From Romanomermis culicivorax (taxonomy: Eukaryota > Nematoda > Enoplea > Mermithida > Mermithidae): a stretch of 64,000 nt of DNA. The stretch covers positions 169,882 through 233,881 of the forward strand of contig CAWUHX010000386.1 in the NCBI GenBank assembly GCA_963922205.1, given 5' to 3'. Both the position numbers and the translations under genes were made by a program. Positions 34,866 through 50,000 of the stretch are shown piece by piece (positions within the stretch are counted from its first letter, which is position 1; the number at the start of each line of letters is the position of its first letter). The notes below the pieces were generated by a model. That model was not told where the DNA came from and ran no database searches. It worked only from the letters and a program-made list of their open reading frames with translations.

Positions 34866-37800
34866 ATCGTGCTTTGTACAAGACGTGTGAGCGAGCTGAT
34901 TTTTGTAGAATTAAAGATGCATTTTATAGCACACTTTTTTCAGCGGCAAACACCGAAACAGTAGCCAACCATCTATTTCTGTTTGAAATGCCTACAATTA
35001 TTCAGTTATCATTGATTTTTTTGTTCAGAACAGAATACGAGACCAAAATCGAAGATCCTTTATTTTATCTGATTATGGTCAGTGAAAAATTGCTATACTA
35101 CTTACTTATACACTTCGGTTCTTGATGCGCCAGTTATAATGTAACTTAAAAGTTCTAAAAATGCATCGATATTATTATTCCTCAACGCCTGCCCGGAGAT
35201 AAACGTTTAAGGATACTTAGTGAGCCAAGATAGCGATATTTAAATCATTGACTAAATCATAAAATTGCAAACTAGAAATTTTTGTTTCAGAAGTCTTTAC
35301 TCGATTCATGAGGAGTTTATTAGCAATGCTGCATGATTATTTGTCTAATAAGTAACTTTTTAGTACAAATGATGTTTTCATTATTCCAGTTACTTGAATC
35401 AAAACACTTTTACGAACTCTTTACCCGCAATTTTATCTTACACTTTTCGTTCGTCACTAATGTTCTTCTCATATTTGAAGTTTTTCACAAGCAGCATGAT
35501 GTTCAGTGAAGGTGCTTTCCTTCTTAAAATTTGTCTTATTCTTTGGATATCGCCCTTTCATTTTATTGGCAAATTTTGCAGACCGCGTCGTTAACCTCTG
35601 TTCTAATGAGTCCAAGTTTTTCGTACCCCTCTGTTCGACTGTCAAATAACGCTTTTTATGGATCACCTATCTACAATCGCGGCGCCCTCGTTCTTAACAT
35701 CGGTTTCCAACTTGTCTGATGCCAAATTATGCATAGATATCAATGTTTCTTTACTCCTCTCCAAATTTTTTCTTGATTGAACTTTACTCGAAAAAATTAG
35801 CTTGAAGTGCGTAAAATTCAACGAAAATTTCTTTTACCATATCCAATTAATTTATTACAGTATGTATAAACTCATTGTCTGCTTATTTTATGGATTTTCA
35901 CCTTGAGAATGTTCCGCGTCCTGGACGTCATGGTATACACAATTTTACCATTAATTTCATTATACGTGGGTTGTAGAAACTAGACGTGTAGAATGGAGAA
36001 GTAAGTTCTCAGATTCGTGATTGAGAAAATTACAGTAGTCAATATAAAGTATAGATGCGCATAATTTCTTGTAATTAGACGTTATTGATTCTGTTGGTAC
36101 AAAGTCGTTAAAATTTATTTCTTCGGAGACCTGTTTATATATACGTATTTTTCGGTTTTGTTCCGATCTTTATCTCTATTTCTCGCAGACCTAAAACGAG
36201 TTTTTTCTTGACAAAAAAATTACTAGACGGTACGAGATTAGTTTATTAAAAAAATAAAATTGATCAACTCCTTATCAAATCAGGTATAGCCTCCCCAGTC
36301 TCAGCATGATATTATAAATCAGCCAAAATTTAAAAATAGCTACGTCCTGACAATAATTCGTTTGTTCGACTATACTGTAAGTTACTGTACCTATAATGTT
36401 TTGTACGCTGATCGTCCTTGGTCTTCTACTATAAGACACGCTTTTAGGCTTTGGTAGATGAATCCGTTTTTGTTATAGATGCACATTTTAGAAAAATGGA
36501 TGGCTTCGGCTGCAACGCATACTGTAACGAAAGTTCAGTCGGGGTGACCATATTGTATGAAATGTGCAAGAGTCTATTTTTGTTATTTTTGAAGTGTACC
36601 TGCTGCTGTTGCTAGTTTTTTATTCCCAAACAGGTTTCTCGTCCGTAGGAAGAAGAAGGTTATTGTTTTTACTTTCTCCTTTCTAGAATTCACTCTCTAA
36701 AGTTTGCCCAAGTCTGCAGTCTGCGCACGAAGACTGCCCCTCTTGTTCGTTTCATCGGATTTGGCTCATGTTTCTTTTTCATCGTGGCAACTTTTTCCCG
36801 TAAATTATACGTGATCCGATAATCTTGTCGCGTCGTACACATCTAAATTTAAAGATCATTAAATAAGTTTAGTATGACGTAGAATAATTTGTCTGTGATA
36901 AATGCATGTTATCGTTCACTCTATCTATTTTTCCTGAAAAAGAAACCTTAAAATCTGAAAAATTTCCTTACGACGCAAACTTTGGTAATTTTTGAGGACA
37001 AATTTTCTAATTTTGCCAGAACAGTCAAAAAGATGCTTCAAAAATCGGCCGTTCTTTGCTATCTTTTCGGTACAGAGCTATATGATCAGAAAAGTTGATA
37101 TTCTTAGAAGTTTTGCTGATGAGTGATGACACAGTTTTTCAGTCTAATGCAGATTTCTTGCCTGGTCACATTCACAGTTTTTAGTGAAATGTACATGGTG
37201 ACAGTCATATGTGACATACATGTAATAGGTACCTAATGCTAGGGGATCAGACTTTTTGGGAGAGGATGGAACCGATTCGTTTGGTACGTGTTACCGAGAG
37301 TAACTAAAGAAGCAATTTTGGCCTCCAAAATTTCAAAAATACGCGTCCATGTCCCAGTCCCGGAGAGTCAAAACAAAAAACAATGACGCTTCGATTTTTT
37401 GCACAAAATTGACTGTTCAGATAAAAAACCACCAAATGGCCGGCCGACGAATTCTGGGGAGGAAGTTGTTGTGGCACTTCCCCGTCAATTACGTGTATGA
37501 TCTAAAGATGATTACAGAAGCCATGCTTATAGCAAGTGGTGCGACTCACGTCTTGCTATGCCAGTGTGCCACCAATGCTTTCTCTGTTGCTATTTGGTTT
37601 TTCATTTTACTATTAAAAAATCGATCTCAACCAAATGTAACGGCACTCATACACTACAACATGAGAAAAAACTTGTCCGTTGTTGGAATGATCGCTGAAA
37701 CAGCAATACACTATATTTCCACAACGCCTAGTTGGTTGCCCCAGAACGCGTAAGATAGTGTATTCGTCTCCTGCGTATTTACTTGTGTTAATGGATGCAT

Positions 37801-38061
37801 TAAAATCCGTGCATAACTGCTGCAAACGAAGAATCATGAAACCTGATTTTTGTCATTTTCTATACAATATTCTCGTTTCTTTTCGCTTTTTCTCAAAGAA
37901 CGGTTATTTTGACATTTGTTCAAAAGTTTAAGATCAGAAAAAGGCTACAATAATCATAAAATTTCTATTTATGGTAAATTTTTATGTTATAGGGCATTGA
38001 TTTTATTGCATAAATTTAATGGAATATCGTCGAAACATGGCGGATTGATCGTTAGGGAGCC
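34866..38061. other. Upstream region of the semaphorin gene, no gene recognised
   Basis: Open frames, including a 134-codon one at 37349-37753, show no family I know and are not supported by splice context. The composition is more even than in the repeat-rich region before it. The semaphorin promoter or a 5' non-coding exon may lie here, but I see no clear core promoter. Confidence 0.35.
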
Positions 38062-41000
38062 ATGTTTCTGATCTGTAGTGGATTTTCGTTCATTGCTCTT
38101 TGGTTTTCGTACGCGTGGGCAGTTTTTGATTCGAGTCGTGAGGAGGAAGCTAAGCAGAAAATTGACGCTAGTAAGTGTGAATTCTGATTGATTTCAAAAC
38201 GGTTCACATCTTTGAATCTTGGGCGGAAAGTTTCGTTCAGTTTTTAGTTTTTCCTCATTAAGAAGATATGTAGTTTACTAACTATTTAAAGGTTACTACA
38301 TGAAGAAGAATAGCTTCAAAACACCAAGATTAATCATATGATCCACAGCCATACGCATTGTATCATGAACTTTTATTGTTTTCTTTTGCTTTTTTTCCTT
38401 CGAGTTTTTTGAAGCGCTTTTTCATATTTCTCCATCAAATAAACATGCTATATGCTGAACTTCGACAATATCTAGTTTTTTCGTTAACAAAGTTTCATTT
38501 TAGCATCATATTTTCCGACGCTCGCTTCTTTCTCTTATTTGTTTTTTATTGATATATATGTTTTGCGTTTTTTCTGCTCAATAGAAAACTTCATGCATTA
38601 CCCGCAAATTAAACTTTGACCATCCTTGAAAACAAGAAAAGAACTAAAACGGGCAATTTTGTTCCTTTTACGGTCAATATTCATACACCACTACCACAAC
38701 ATTAAAAAATGGAAAACAGTGTTTCCGTTCGTTTTACAAGAAAACTTTCTACGAAAGACACATTGTGGATGCGACAGTTTTCCATAGTATCCATCTTGAG
38801 TAATGCGCCATTTTAAAAAATGACCTTTGTTTCGCGAACAAAAATGAGCCTTTTTAGACGCGACACCAATTTTGGTTAATTTTCTTCGATGTCGACAAAT
38901 TTAATTATGAATAAATGAAGATCATTGATGTCTAAACAAAAATGAAATGTTGCAATATGTCACTGATCCTTAAAGTTACCTAAGAAATATCAGTTATATT
39001 CAGGATGAAATTTCCTTTGTACTACTAGCATACGTGTAAGACATCAGTTCGATTTGGGAGACTAGGCATGTGAGCGTATTTGCAAATTTTTTTCAACTAT
39101 CATGGAATGGGGATAACCTGACTTTTCCAAAAATCCCGGGGGTCGAAAATCACCCTAAAAAGTGGAAAAAACCGGAAGTTTTCTCAAATGCCATTTTTGC
39201 ACAATTTTTCCGAGTTAGGGGTTGCCAAAAGGGGGTGTCCCAGTCAGTGTTTTTTTGTACGAGCTTCTTTGTTATACATGTACAGAAATCGGCGAAAAAT
39301 CATTGTACGAAGAAAATTTTTTTTAACACTAAAAATCACGATTTTGCGTATATTATGCACAATCCATCTTCCAATGATATTGAAGAATGCAGGCTCTGTT
39401 GCTTCTTATCTTTTTGGCTCGTAGCACCGGAAAAGTTTTTAGATTCTGACATTTTAAGATGCTGGAAAATCAATTTATCGATAACTTACTCAAGAAACAT
39501 AAGGCTCACATTTTCTGTTCAAAAATAAGTCTTTATCATTTTAACATTAAAAAATATTACTCTTACTTTCAAAGTCTGAGAAACGTCAATTTAAACTTGA
39601 AATTTCTAAAAATTACTTCCATTGTGGTTCTAAATTTGGTGTGCCACTTGGTCGACTGTCCCAAGAAGTCGACTGTCCCAAGAAGTCGACCATCCCAATA
39701 AGGCGGTTATCCCAGTAAATCGACCATCCCGGTAGGTCGACGAGGTCGACAGCACTGCAATTTAGCGTCGCCGCGGAATTTGGGCTAGTCCGGTATCGAT
39801 TTGATCGGTATAGTCGACTTCGTGGGACAGTCGACTTATTCGGACGTTCGACTTACTGAGACAGTCGACCTACCGGGAATTTATATGTTTAAAAAATGAT
39901 GCTTATATATCATTGGTCGACCTACTGGGATGGTCGACTTACTGCGATATCGAGCTACTGGAATGATGCCCTGAATTCAAACTCGGCTCCATGTTTAAAA
40001 GTTTGTGAAATTTGAGATTTTGACCGTCTAAAATGCACCAAAATTCACCTTTCTCACGTCGATCTCCCAAAATTTTTTCCCTTTCCGCCGAAGATTGTTC
40101 TTCAAAAACCAAAATTTGAGGAAAAACAGTGGATGGACTAAAACGAAGAATTATAAAATAGAACATGGCGCGATATACCGGAAAATTTGTTCGTGTTTCT
40201 TGATTTTAGGGTCTGGTAAAGTATTTTCTGACCACATAATGTCGACAAAATCTTTTTGTACTTTTTACTACAAAGATACCAAAAAAATCTTTGTACGGAG
40301 CCAAAAATCTCTCTTACAAAAAACATCCCAGCATTTGGGCACTAGGTCCGATAGAGTCGTGTGTGGGGATTCTCCAGAAGTACAGGTATGGCTACTAGTC
40401 TTTTTTGGGTAACTATTTCCGAAACACATGTTATTTTACCTTGTATATACACTAATATGAAGATATTTTATAAGGAATATTAAACTTTTTGTTTCTAGGA
40501 CGTCCTGAAATGAAGGAAAACACTGAGATCAGCTCAGCTGACTTTTTAGTGTGATGAAATTACTGTAAATCAGGCTCCCTACCACTATTTGACTCTACAA
40601 TCAAGAAAAAATTCGGGAACCTACGACACCTTTGACCTGACTGGTATATGTGTACGATAAACCATAATATGAAACGAACTAAGACAATTTGTTCAGGTAG
40701 GATCTAAATGGGTGCCAGAATTTAAGTATTCGTTCATTATTTCACTATTTTATTTTCATCGCTGTGAGAAAATATGCACAAATCAGTTTAATTATTAATG
40801 ATTCCTGACATAATTAGGAATCGTCGACCGTTTAACTGCCTGTCCTATTTTTTCAAGTTTTTTCTCCCCTGATAAGTCGAACTGAACTGGTTCTTCAAGA
40901 TTATTCATCCGATCGTGCTCTGAAAAGAGAGTAGAAAACTTTTTCTGTTCCGGATAGAACTAAATTACGACTTCTTTCTTACTGAGATTGATTCACTCGA

Positions 41001-44000
41001 AATTTTCTATTCTATTTCTTGACTTATGCTCGGCCGATTAGCTGTGAATATGAATATACTTATGTGACTTTCATTTGGTATATGTGGCATAAAAAACCAA
41101 GTCGTTCATTAATTATATTTCATCCAACGTAATTTATACATGGCACATAAAATTAATAGAAAGCATGTATCAGTGACATATTTCAGTATTTAATTTTCTG
41201 TTTCCATGATTTTTCTGTTTATTTTCACAGTCCCTAAAACTATTCAGTTCGAAAGGAAGTGTCAGATCCAATGTTTCCAAAATCTGAAGAGTCTTTGTAT
41301 TCAAGTTCGAATGAAAAACGTATTAGATTTAGTATGCTTGGCGAGCTTGATGATATATGAGCTAGCCTTGCAAGAGTAGCTTCGATCCTAGAATTCCGTT
41401 ACTGTAATGATTTCTTTTCCAAATCTTTCACCGCCTATACATGTTATACATGTACGTTCCTTTCGTGAAAATTTCCAAAAACCTTTCAATCTTTTATAGT
41501 TTTGACGAAGGCCACGAAATTCCGCCAATTTTCACACTCGGTTTCTTTCTTTCCCTCAACAATATTAATCTTACGATAAACAACACGATTTTGATGTCAA
41601 GTTTCAAAAACCTGTACGCATTTGGTTCCCCTTTTCTCAGCGTGAAATTATGGGTTTCTTGAGTCTAATTTTGAGTTCAAGAAAATGGCCGAATATAAAA
41701 TCTCTTCATTACAATATAATCCGACCTTTGGGCGCCCGAAAATTTGCGCATTTTGTTGGTAAACAAGAGCTTATTTTCTCGCCCGTCTCGGGGTTTCCGA
41801 TGGTGGGGGTCGCGCCGATTATAACCACACGTAAATTGTACTGTGCGACTGGTCATTTATTGACCATTTTGGATTCATCATGCATTTGATGGAGAAACTG
41901 GAAGAATGTTCGTATCTGAACTGGTTATCTGTACACATAGAAAGAATGGGGCGAAGATAAACAAACGATAATCTAATGAAAATGCAGTGAAATCGGTCGC
42001 CAGGGAGGCTGAAAGGCTACCATACAAAACATCAATTTGCTGTAGATTGAATCGAAATTTTGTCATAAAATAAATCAAATTACAAAATCTAAAAATCTCG
42101 ATTATAAACTTATGCTGCCACCGGAATTAGTTGAGCAGTTGGAATGTACGAGTATTTGGAGGAATCCAAAAAATAAAAATAGTTTCTTTTGGGCTAGATT
42201 GACAGCATTAGTCTAGTATAAAATACCTATGCCATTATGTCACCGTTTTACAACAAATAAATCGTTTGGGTTGATCGAATTTGAAAATATTTGTCTATCG
42301 TTCTATTTTTCTTATTATATCTTTCTGGTTTTCTATATCATTCTTCAAAGTTGTACATCAGTAAGAAAGCGTAAACATTGGGCTTGCAAATAAAAAACGT
42401 ATCCAAATATCTATTGATCCAAGAATTATCAACAACAGCGCATTCGTGTTCATTCAGCTAGTTTTAAATTTTTATTGCTATTCTCTCAATCATTTGGCTA
42501 TTTTCGTATTTGTGCTTGATTTTTGTTCTATTTTACGTTATCTTTTTCGTGCTTTTGGAATAATTTTTCACTTCACTTTAATTAGGTTCAATTTGTTTTC
42601 ACTTTTTTATTTTTTAAAAACTCTTTCACTCCTTTCAATCTAATGTTTACATATTTAGTCCTATACGGTTTTTAATTCTTCACTATCCCCATTGATTTTT
42701 ATGGTCACTTTGTTTTATGATTTATTGCGTTTCATACGATTGTAATCTTTATATTTTTTTCGTTTTTCATGTTCGTTTATGTTCGCTATTTATCTTTTTG
42801 TTTACCGTCTATTCGTCTCAATTCATTGTTGTTGTTTCTGTTCCGCGTTCACTATTTGGCCTTTTCTAATATTTTGTATTTTGCCTGATTTCCTTTTTCA
42901 TTGATTTATTTTTGCCAAAAAGACATTTCATTTATTGTTCTTGTTCTTGCTTTTGTGCTCACAATCACGTTTCTATTTTTTGAATTTGGTTTTATTTGAG
43001 CTTTTTAATTTTGTTGCCTATATATCTTTTTACGTTTGCTTTGTTTATTTATATATACTTTTGTTTTCAGAATCTTATATTTTTTATTTGTTGTCATTTA
43101 CATACTATTAGTCTGAAGCCCATTTTTGCGTGATACGCAGATCGAGAAGAATATAAAATGGAGGCGGAACGAAATCGATTTAGATAAATTTTGAACTATA
43201 CGAATCGTGACCCTAACGCCTTCTGAGCCATTCAATGCTCAAATTCTGAAGTAGATCAGTGATTATTTATTCGTCCACTCAGACATCTTAATTATCTTTA
43301 AATCGAAATTATTAAAGAAGGAGTGCAATTTTTCAACCATAAAACTAAACGGCTTTCGCAAAGCAATGAAGTTCATCAATAAACAAGTTTCATCTCTTCA
43401 TTATTTGTGCTGCAAATATCACTTTTTTCCATAAAAACAACTTTTATTCTGGTGAAAACCGGAAAATTGAATTGTGGGAGGATGGTGCAACAACAACGAA
43501 TGATTGACCCGAATTCAACACGTTTTTTGGATTGGATTTTCCTGTGTATGTTTTACTTGAAAAATCTTCAGCGATAATTAATCGTTTTCACAGTCATTAA
43601 CAGCGAAAAATATATAACATATTCTTTAAATAATTAGGAACACCAAAGCACGCCACAAATTGTCAAGAATATCAGGGCTCAGAGATAAAGCCATGTTTGA
43701 GAGTTTATGAACTAGTTGTAGTATTTTGATAATTTTTCAATTCATTTACCTAAAGACGTCTAATGGTGAAAATATCGGCAAAATTTTGTTTTTTGATAGA
43801 GGTTCCTTGTTGCAACTTCTTGTAGCATCTGTCATATTTTCAGTATTGGATCTTAAACACACGATTTGAATTTCGTATTTTCGCTCAGCTAAGCCATATA
43901 ATGTTATATGGAGTGGCCTGGCTTATGGTTTTCATTTCATGCAAATTCAAATCATTTGTTGATCTCACTCCTACTCACATTGTATTCATATTGGTTTCCC

Positions 44001-47000
44001 ACTTGTAGCTAAAATGGGTCATCGCTTTGGAGGGAATACTTCAGTGAACGACTATTTCAAGTTACTGGAACGCGACGGAAGTTTTTTGCTCATTGGAGCG
44101 AGGTATGAAAATGATTCTTTTCATTCCCCGTCCTTGATAGTTTTTCGTTTTTTTTTTCTTTCAGGGACCACGTCTATAAAATCAATATCGATGATTTTTC
44201 GGTCAAAACGGTGAGTTTTTTTCGTCATTGTGCTTCATGCGTCATTATTATATAGACGTGCATAATTAATTATACCTCAATAATTTCGTTTTGCCACTTG
44301 TAATTTGGATGATTACCGATCTAAAAATAAGTAGACTCTGACCAGGACAGAAAAACTTGATCTTTCTTGTATTTTTTGGGTATCGCTGTTAAAATAACTA
44401 CTGTAGTTTATTATGATTTTTTAAGCTCATTCATTGGCCGGCAACGACGCAAGACACGGAAATGTGCTTTTTGAAAGGAAAGTCTAAGGTAGAGAATGAC
44501 AATTAAATTTTTTAGCATTTTCTCTGTGCTAGAAAACTTTCGTAGGTTAATTATTAGTTTTAATCCACGTTGTGCATCGATTTTTAATTGTTTTGTTCTT
44601 ATTTATCATTTACGTTTTTCTATCCCGTTTCGCTGCTTTGCATTGAACTCCTCTATTTTATTTATCATTCATCATATCACCTTTCTTTACTTTTTTGCTT
44701 ATTTGTTTGTGTTTGTTTGCCCTTGAATAATGGCGCGTAAATATAAATTTCACGCGTGAAATATTCCCCAACCTACGTATTTTGCAACGCGCGAACTGTT
44801 TCGGCGGTTTTTTCCCCTGGAAAAATATATACAATAAAATACTGGTGTATAATTTTTAGGAAGATTGCCACAATTATATACGAATATTGGCCAAAGATAA
44901 TGATACGGGCGTTTTGGTCTGCGGTACGAATGCGTTTAAGCCCACGTGTCGACAGTATAGCAAACAAGTATAGCATTCAAATTTTCCAAAAACCTAAATT
45001 TTTTAGTATTCGGAACTTATGTCAATCTACATTTGAGAAACGTGCATATTCTTGCGCAGAATTCGACCAAAAATGGTCGTCTAAAAAGCCTTACACCGTC
45101 TCCCAGACTTCGAAATCATCAAAAAGTTAATCGTTGATAAGTTTTTTCTGTCAGCATGATCTGCAAGAGTTATTTTTTCCCAAATTCTGATAATTATTAA
45201 TGATACCTCTAGACAGAAATTCAATCTTTGTTTTTCTTGATTTGCTTATTTCGTTACTTTGTTTTTTTAATTTTTAAGCTCCTGTATATTAATCCCCATC
45301 TCCTAATTTTCTTATTATCTTTTTTTCCATTTCAGGACGACCAATATCGAGTTACTAAGGAATTCCCCGCCAACGGCATCACGCCCTACGATCCGTCGCA
45401 CAATTCGTCGGCATTTTTCGACGCCCGCTCTAATCAACTCTTCGCCGGCACGGTCGCCGATTTTTCTGGTGCCGACGCCTTAATTTCGCGCCGTAGAATC
45501 GACCAGCCGGCTGACGATGACATCGGTCTACGTACGGAACGTAACGATATTAAATGTTTAAATGAACCCAATTTTGTTTCGTCGACTTCCGACGAACGGC
45601 ACGTCTATTTTTGGTTTCGAGAAAACGCTGTCGAATATATGAATTGTGGAAAAGCCGTTTACAGCCGCGTTGGACGCGTTTGTAAAAACGACCGGGGCGG
45701 TTCTACAGCCTATTCGTCGAATTTTTGGACGTCTTTCGTTAAGGCGAGATTGAATTGTTCGTTGCCGGGCGAATTCCCCTTTTATTTCGATGAAATTGGT
45801 AAATTTTACTCTTTACTGATCCTTCCACCCTTCTCATTTTTTAAAATTCATTTCTTTGTTCTATATATTGTTTCATTACTTTCCGAGTGTGATTTTTTTT
45901 TATTTTCATCGCTTAGTTCTTCTTGTATATAAAATCGAATAATTTTCTCATTAAAACTGTTATTCATCTATTTTCTTTTTTTTGGTTTCATTTTTCCTGG
46001 GTATTTGACACCTTCAGTTTAGTTTACTTCGATATTGAATTTTCTATAGTTTTCTGTATATTTTACTTTCAAGCGTTTCTCTTTTTCCATCTATTCATTG
46101 CCTGATTTGTTATAATTAATTAATTTTTTTTTGTTTTGCGTCACTATTTTCTTCTCTTCTCATCTCTTCGCCTTTTATCCAAAACAATTTTTTGCTTTTT
46201 ATTGTTTTCGTACTGCTCTTTGATTTGTCTTTATTATTTTTAATTTTATTTTGTTATTTTTTCGTTGTTTTTTCGTTCTCCTCCTCATCGTCACTTCTTC
46301 ATTTTTGTTTCATCAATTTTATGTTTTGTTGAATTTCTTCATTTTCATGTAATTTAGTGTCTATTTTATGTTACCCCTCCCTTATTTTTTCATTTTGATG
46401 TTATTTCGTGTCCATTCGTTTCTTTTAACCTCCTGATTTTTTGATTTCTGTTTCATGTGTTCCATTTATCTATCGTTTAAGTTTTTATATTTATTCGAAT
46501 AATTTTATTATTTATGCTTACCTTCGTAGATTTCCTTTTTTTTCATCCGTCTCATCGTACATATAATTGGGAAATTTCGGCCATATGGCTAGCCATATGG
46601 GAATCTCCCGCAAAATTTGCCAATCATATGGCTAGCCGTATGGTAGCCACAGCGACTCACATGCTTTATGCTTTCGGTCAGAAACAGGGTTTTATTTTTC
46701 ATTTTTTCTCCACATGCCAATTGGCTCCTAGGATCAAAATTTTACAGGCCAATCCGAATTTCAACGAGCCAAAACTAAAATGTTTGTGAACGAATGTGGT
46801 AGTAGTAAAAATCAGTTTTTTCAACAAATTTATTGAAAAACACGCTTCAAAATCACAGTAGACGCCCATATAACAGATCAAGCATTTCAAATACATTTTC
46901 GGTCACGCACAGAATAATATGGCTCACATATTAGATCAGCCACTATTCAAACAATGATATGTATTACAATTTCAGTTAAAATATTTAATCTTATACTGAG

Positions 47001-50000
47001 GCACTACGTGTTCCTTAGTCTATTCTTGGTCTAGTTGAGAGAAATGCTCAGATAACAATGTATGCAACTCTTCTGCTGTACTGATAGCAACTAAGCTTTT
47101 ACGACTAATAAAACATTGTGCATTAGCTTGATTCTACCAGGAACAGGCGAGACTGATTTTGCAACAATTGCCATTTAGCTGTTTCGAATTCCTGACACTT
47201 TTTGGTGCCTGCACAAGAATTTTTTACATAGGCCGTGCGACATCACCTTGTTGATTCGACCGAATGCAATAGTTTAACATAGTTACGGGCAGTTTGAACT
47301 CTTAAAAATCAAAATCAAGCCAATGTTTCATGTCTTTTCATGTCTAAGATACATAAAGCTCTCATTGTTGTGTAAATGAACATTTCGTGCAACACATCTG
47401 ATATACACAACTACAGCATCACAGAATAATACTTAAAACATAAGGTATAGATGATATAATTCCGCGAAGAGGCGACATTTTTTGAAGTTTGAAGCTGAAA
47501 ACACCTCCAAATTACGCAATTTTTACAAGCCAATTTGGCTTGTGCCGCTAAATTCTTGAAAGCCAATCAGAATTTTCAGGAGCCATGGCTCTTAATTGAC
47601 CTAAAAATAAAACCTTGGTCGGAAAAGAACTGAAAAATGTCAATTTCCTGAAGCGTTTTTCGGACTGTTTTGGCGGAAAAATTTTTCTCTCCAAGCCCTG
47701 CTCGCTGAAGTTTTTGGCAGTCGAGGAACCTCCGCCCCAAAAAAGTCGCTTGACCCCCTAGACCTCGGAGCTCTGTTACATGCTTCTCATTCAGCTTCTT
47801 TCATTACATGTCCTCTTTTATTAATCGGTCTCATTCTTCTCGTCTCGGAGTTGTTTCTTTTTTCTATTTTTTCAGATCTTCTATTCTTTTTTCATTCTTG
47901 TAGATTTGTTAGTATTTTGCCGTTCTTAGCACTCAATTTATTTCTTGAGTAAATATTCTTTCTGCTCATGTGCCTTCAGCGTGCTATGCTCTCGAAATTG
48001 TCGTTTTATAACGACCAACTTTTTGTGTTCTTTATTGTCATCATTTTATAGCCGCTACGACGTCAACATTTTCAGTCTCCAACGCCAATAGTGATGACAA
48101 CGACGAATTAATCTACGCCGTTTTCAATACACCTTACAGTATGATCCGTGGTTCGGCCGTTTGCGCTTACAGTATGAAACAAATGCGTGAAGTTTTCCGC
48201 AGCAGCCCTTTCAAGTCACAAATATCTCCCGATTCAAATTGGTTGCCGTTGGCGCGGTCACAGTCGACGTTGTCAGACGTAAGTTTGTGGTGTAAAAAGT
48301 TACTTTTTTTGTACGACTTCTCTTTAGTGCGACGCCGACGCTAAACCCTTGTCGGAAGAGGCGTTAAATTTCGTCCGAAAAAATTCCCTATTGGACGCCG
48401 TTGTACCGAATTTTTTCCGATCCCCCCTAATCGTTCAAACAGGTTTCAAAAGATTCACTCAAATTGCTGTCGATCGTCGCGTTCGTGCCGTCGACGATCG
48501 GTTTTACGACGTTATTTTCATTGCTACAGGTAAGATAAATGCCTGCGATAAACAGTTTTTGACGTTTTACTCAAATCTCTAATTTTTGGATAAATTGTTT
48601 ACGTCCTAGAATTCCAATGTCTTTCAGATGATGGAAAAGTAATCAAGCTCGTAAACTTGTTTGAAGAAGCTAAATTTTCGTCGCCGTCGGTAGTCGTCGA
48701 AATGAGTCAAATTTTCCAAGGGCCTCGATCGGCGATCAATAATCTACAAATTTTCCGCGCAAACGGAAACGAAAAGGACGACCGCGAATCTTTTGGTAGC
48801 AGCAGCAGCCGATTGATAGTCGTTACAGACGAGGAAGTGCGATCATTACCGGTTCATAATTGCGATAAGGCACCGAATTGTAGGATATGCGTGCGATTAC
48901 AGGATCCCTATTGCGCTTGGGATATGAAGCTCAAAGCTTGTGTTGGTTCGAGCGTTGGGTAAGAAAGTTTAACGTCAACTTTAAACTCTCAAGTTTCCCA
49001 TTCACATTCAGGAATTTGTGATTCAAACATGAAGATTGAAGTTTATATACAAGTCTGTAGGCAGGGGAGTTGGGGGCCATGCCCCCCCCCCAAATGTTTC
49101 AAGTATTGAAAAAAAAGCAAACGTGGACCTTTGATTTTTTTTCTTTAAGAGAGATTCAAGTCAGAAAGACCAATTTTACAGTAAATTAAGTGAAAAAAAT
49201 GTGTGCCCCCCCCGAAAAGAATTTTCTGGCTACGGGTGTATTTTTATCTCCTATGGTTTGTTTTTCCTTTCGAGTTGTTAGTTTGGTTCGTTTTCTCCGC
49301 CATCTCAATTTTGCAGTGTTTCAGTTCCTGATTTTATCGCTTATCTCCACTTCCCGTCTTTCCTTTTTTCCACTTTTCTCGTTTTCTCTTTAAAATTAGC
49401 GTTTCAGTTTTTTGTTGCAATATGATTTTAACATCTTCATGTTATGCCTGTTTATTTCCTGTATTACTTTTTTTCGTTACGCTTTCTTCCGTTTTCTTCT
49501 CTATCTCCTGGCGTTTCATCAATCTACCTTCGTTTGACTCCTCCGTTTCATTCATGTATCTCCAATCCTTATTTTTAATTTGTACGTCAGTCCTGCATCT
49601 CCGCTCCATATTTTTAATTGATGTAATTTTCTTAGTATTCGGTTCTTTCATTTTCTCAACTTTTTATTTTTCGTATTATCCTCTCCGGTTGTGACTTGCA
49701 TTTTATCTTTTTTCTTTTTCCACTTTCCTGTATGCCCTCTATTATCTCTCTCTTTTATTTTTCTATATAACGTTTACATTTAATACTTCTCTCTAATTAA
49801 TGTCTTTTCTATCATCAATTTGTTATCTTTTTTCGTGTTACCCAATTTTTCGTTATCTGTTAGGTTTACGATATTTATACATTTTCATTATAATTTATTT
49901 TATTCATTTTAATTCGTGGTTTTTAGAGATTGGCTGCCCAAATCACAATTCGTACAAAACGTCAGCAGCGGCGTATCAACGCATTGTTTTATAGATGAAC

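Noticed and set aside
37349-37753. 134-codon open frame upstream of the semaphorin gene
   Set aside because: No recognisable domain, no splice context that links it to the semaphorin, and amino-acid make-up like translated non-coding DNA.
44756-45130. 124-codon open frame in semaphorin intron space
   Set aside because: A shifted frame across the true exon 44860-44967 (EDCHNYIRIL...CGTNAF), which fits the sema domain and both splice phases.
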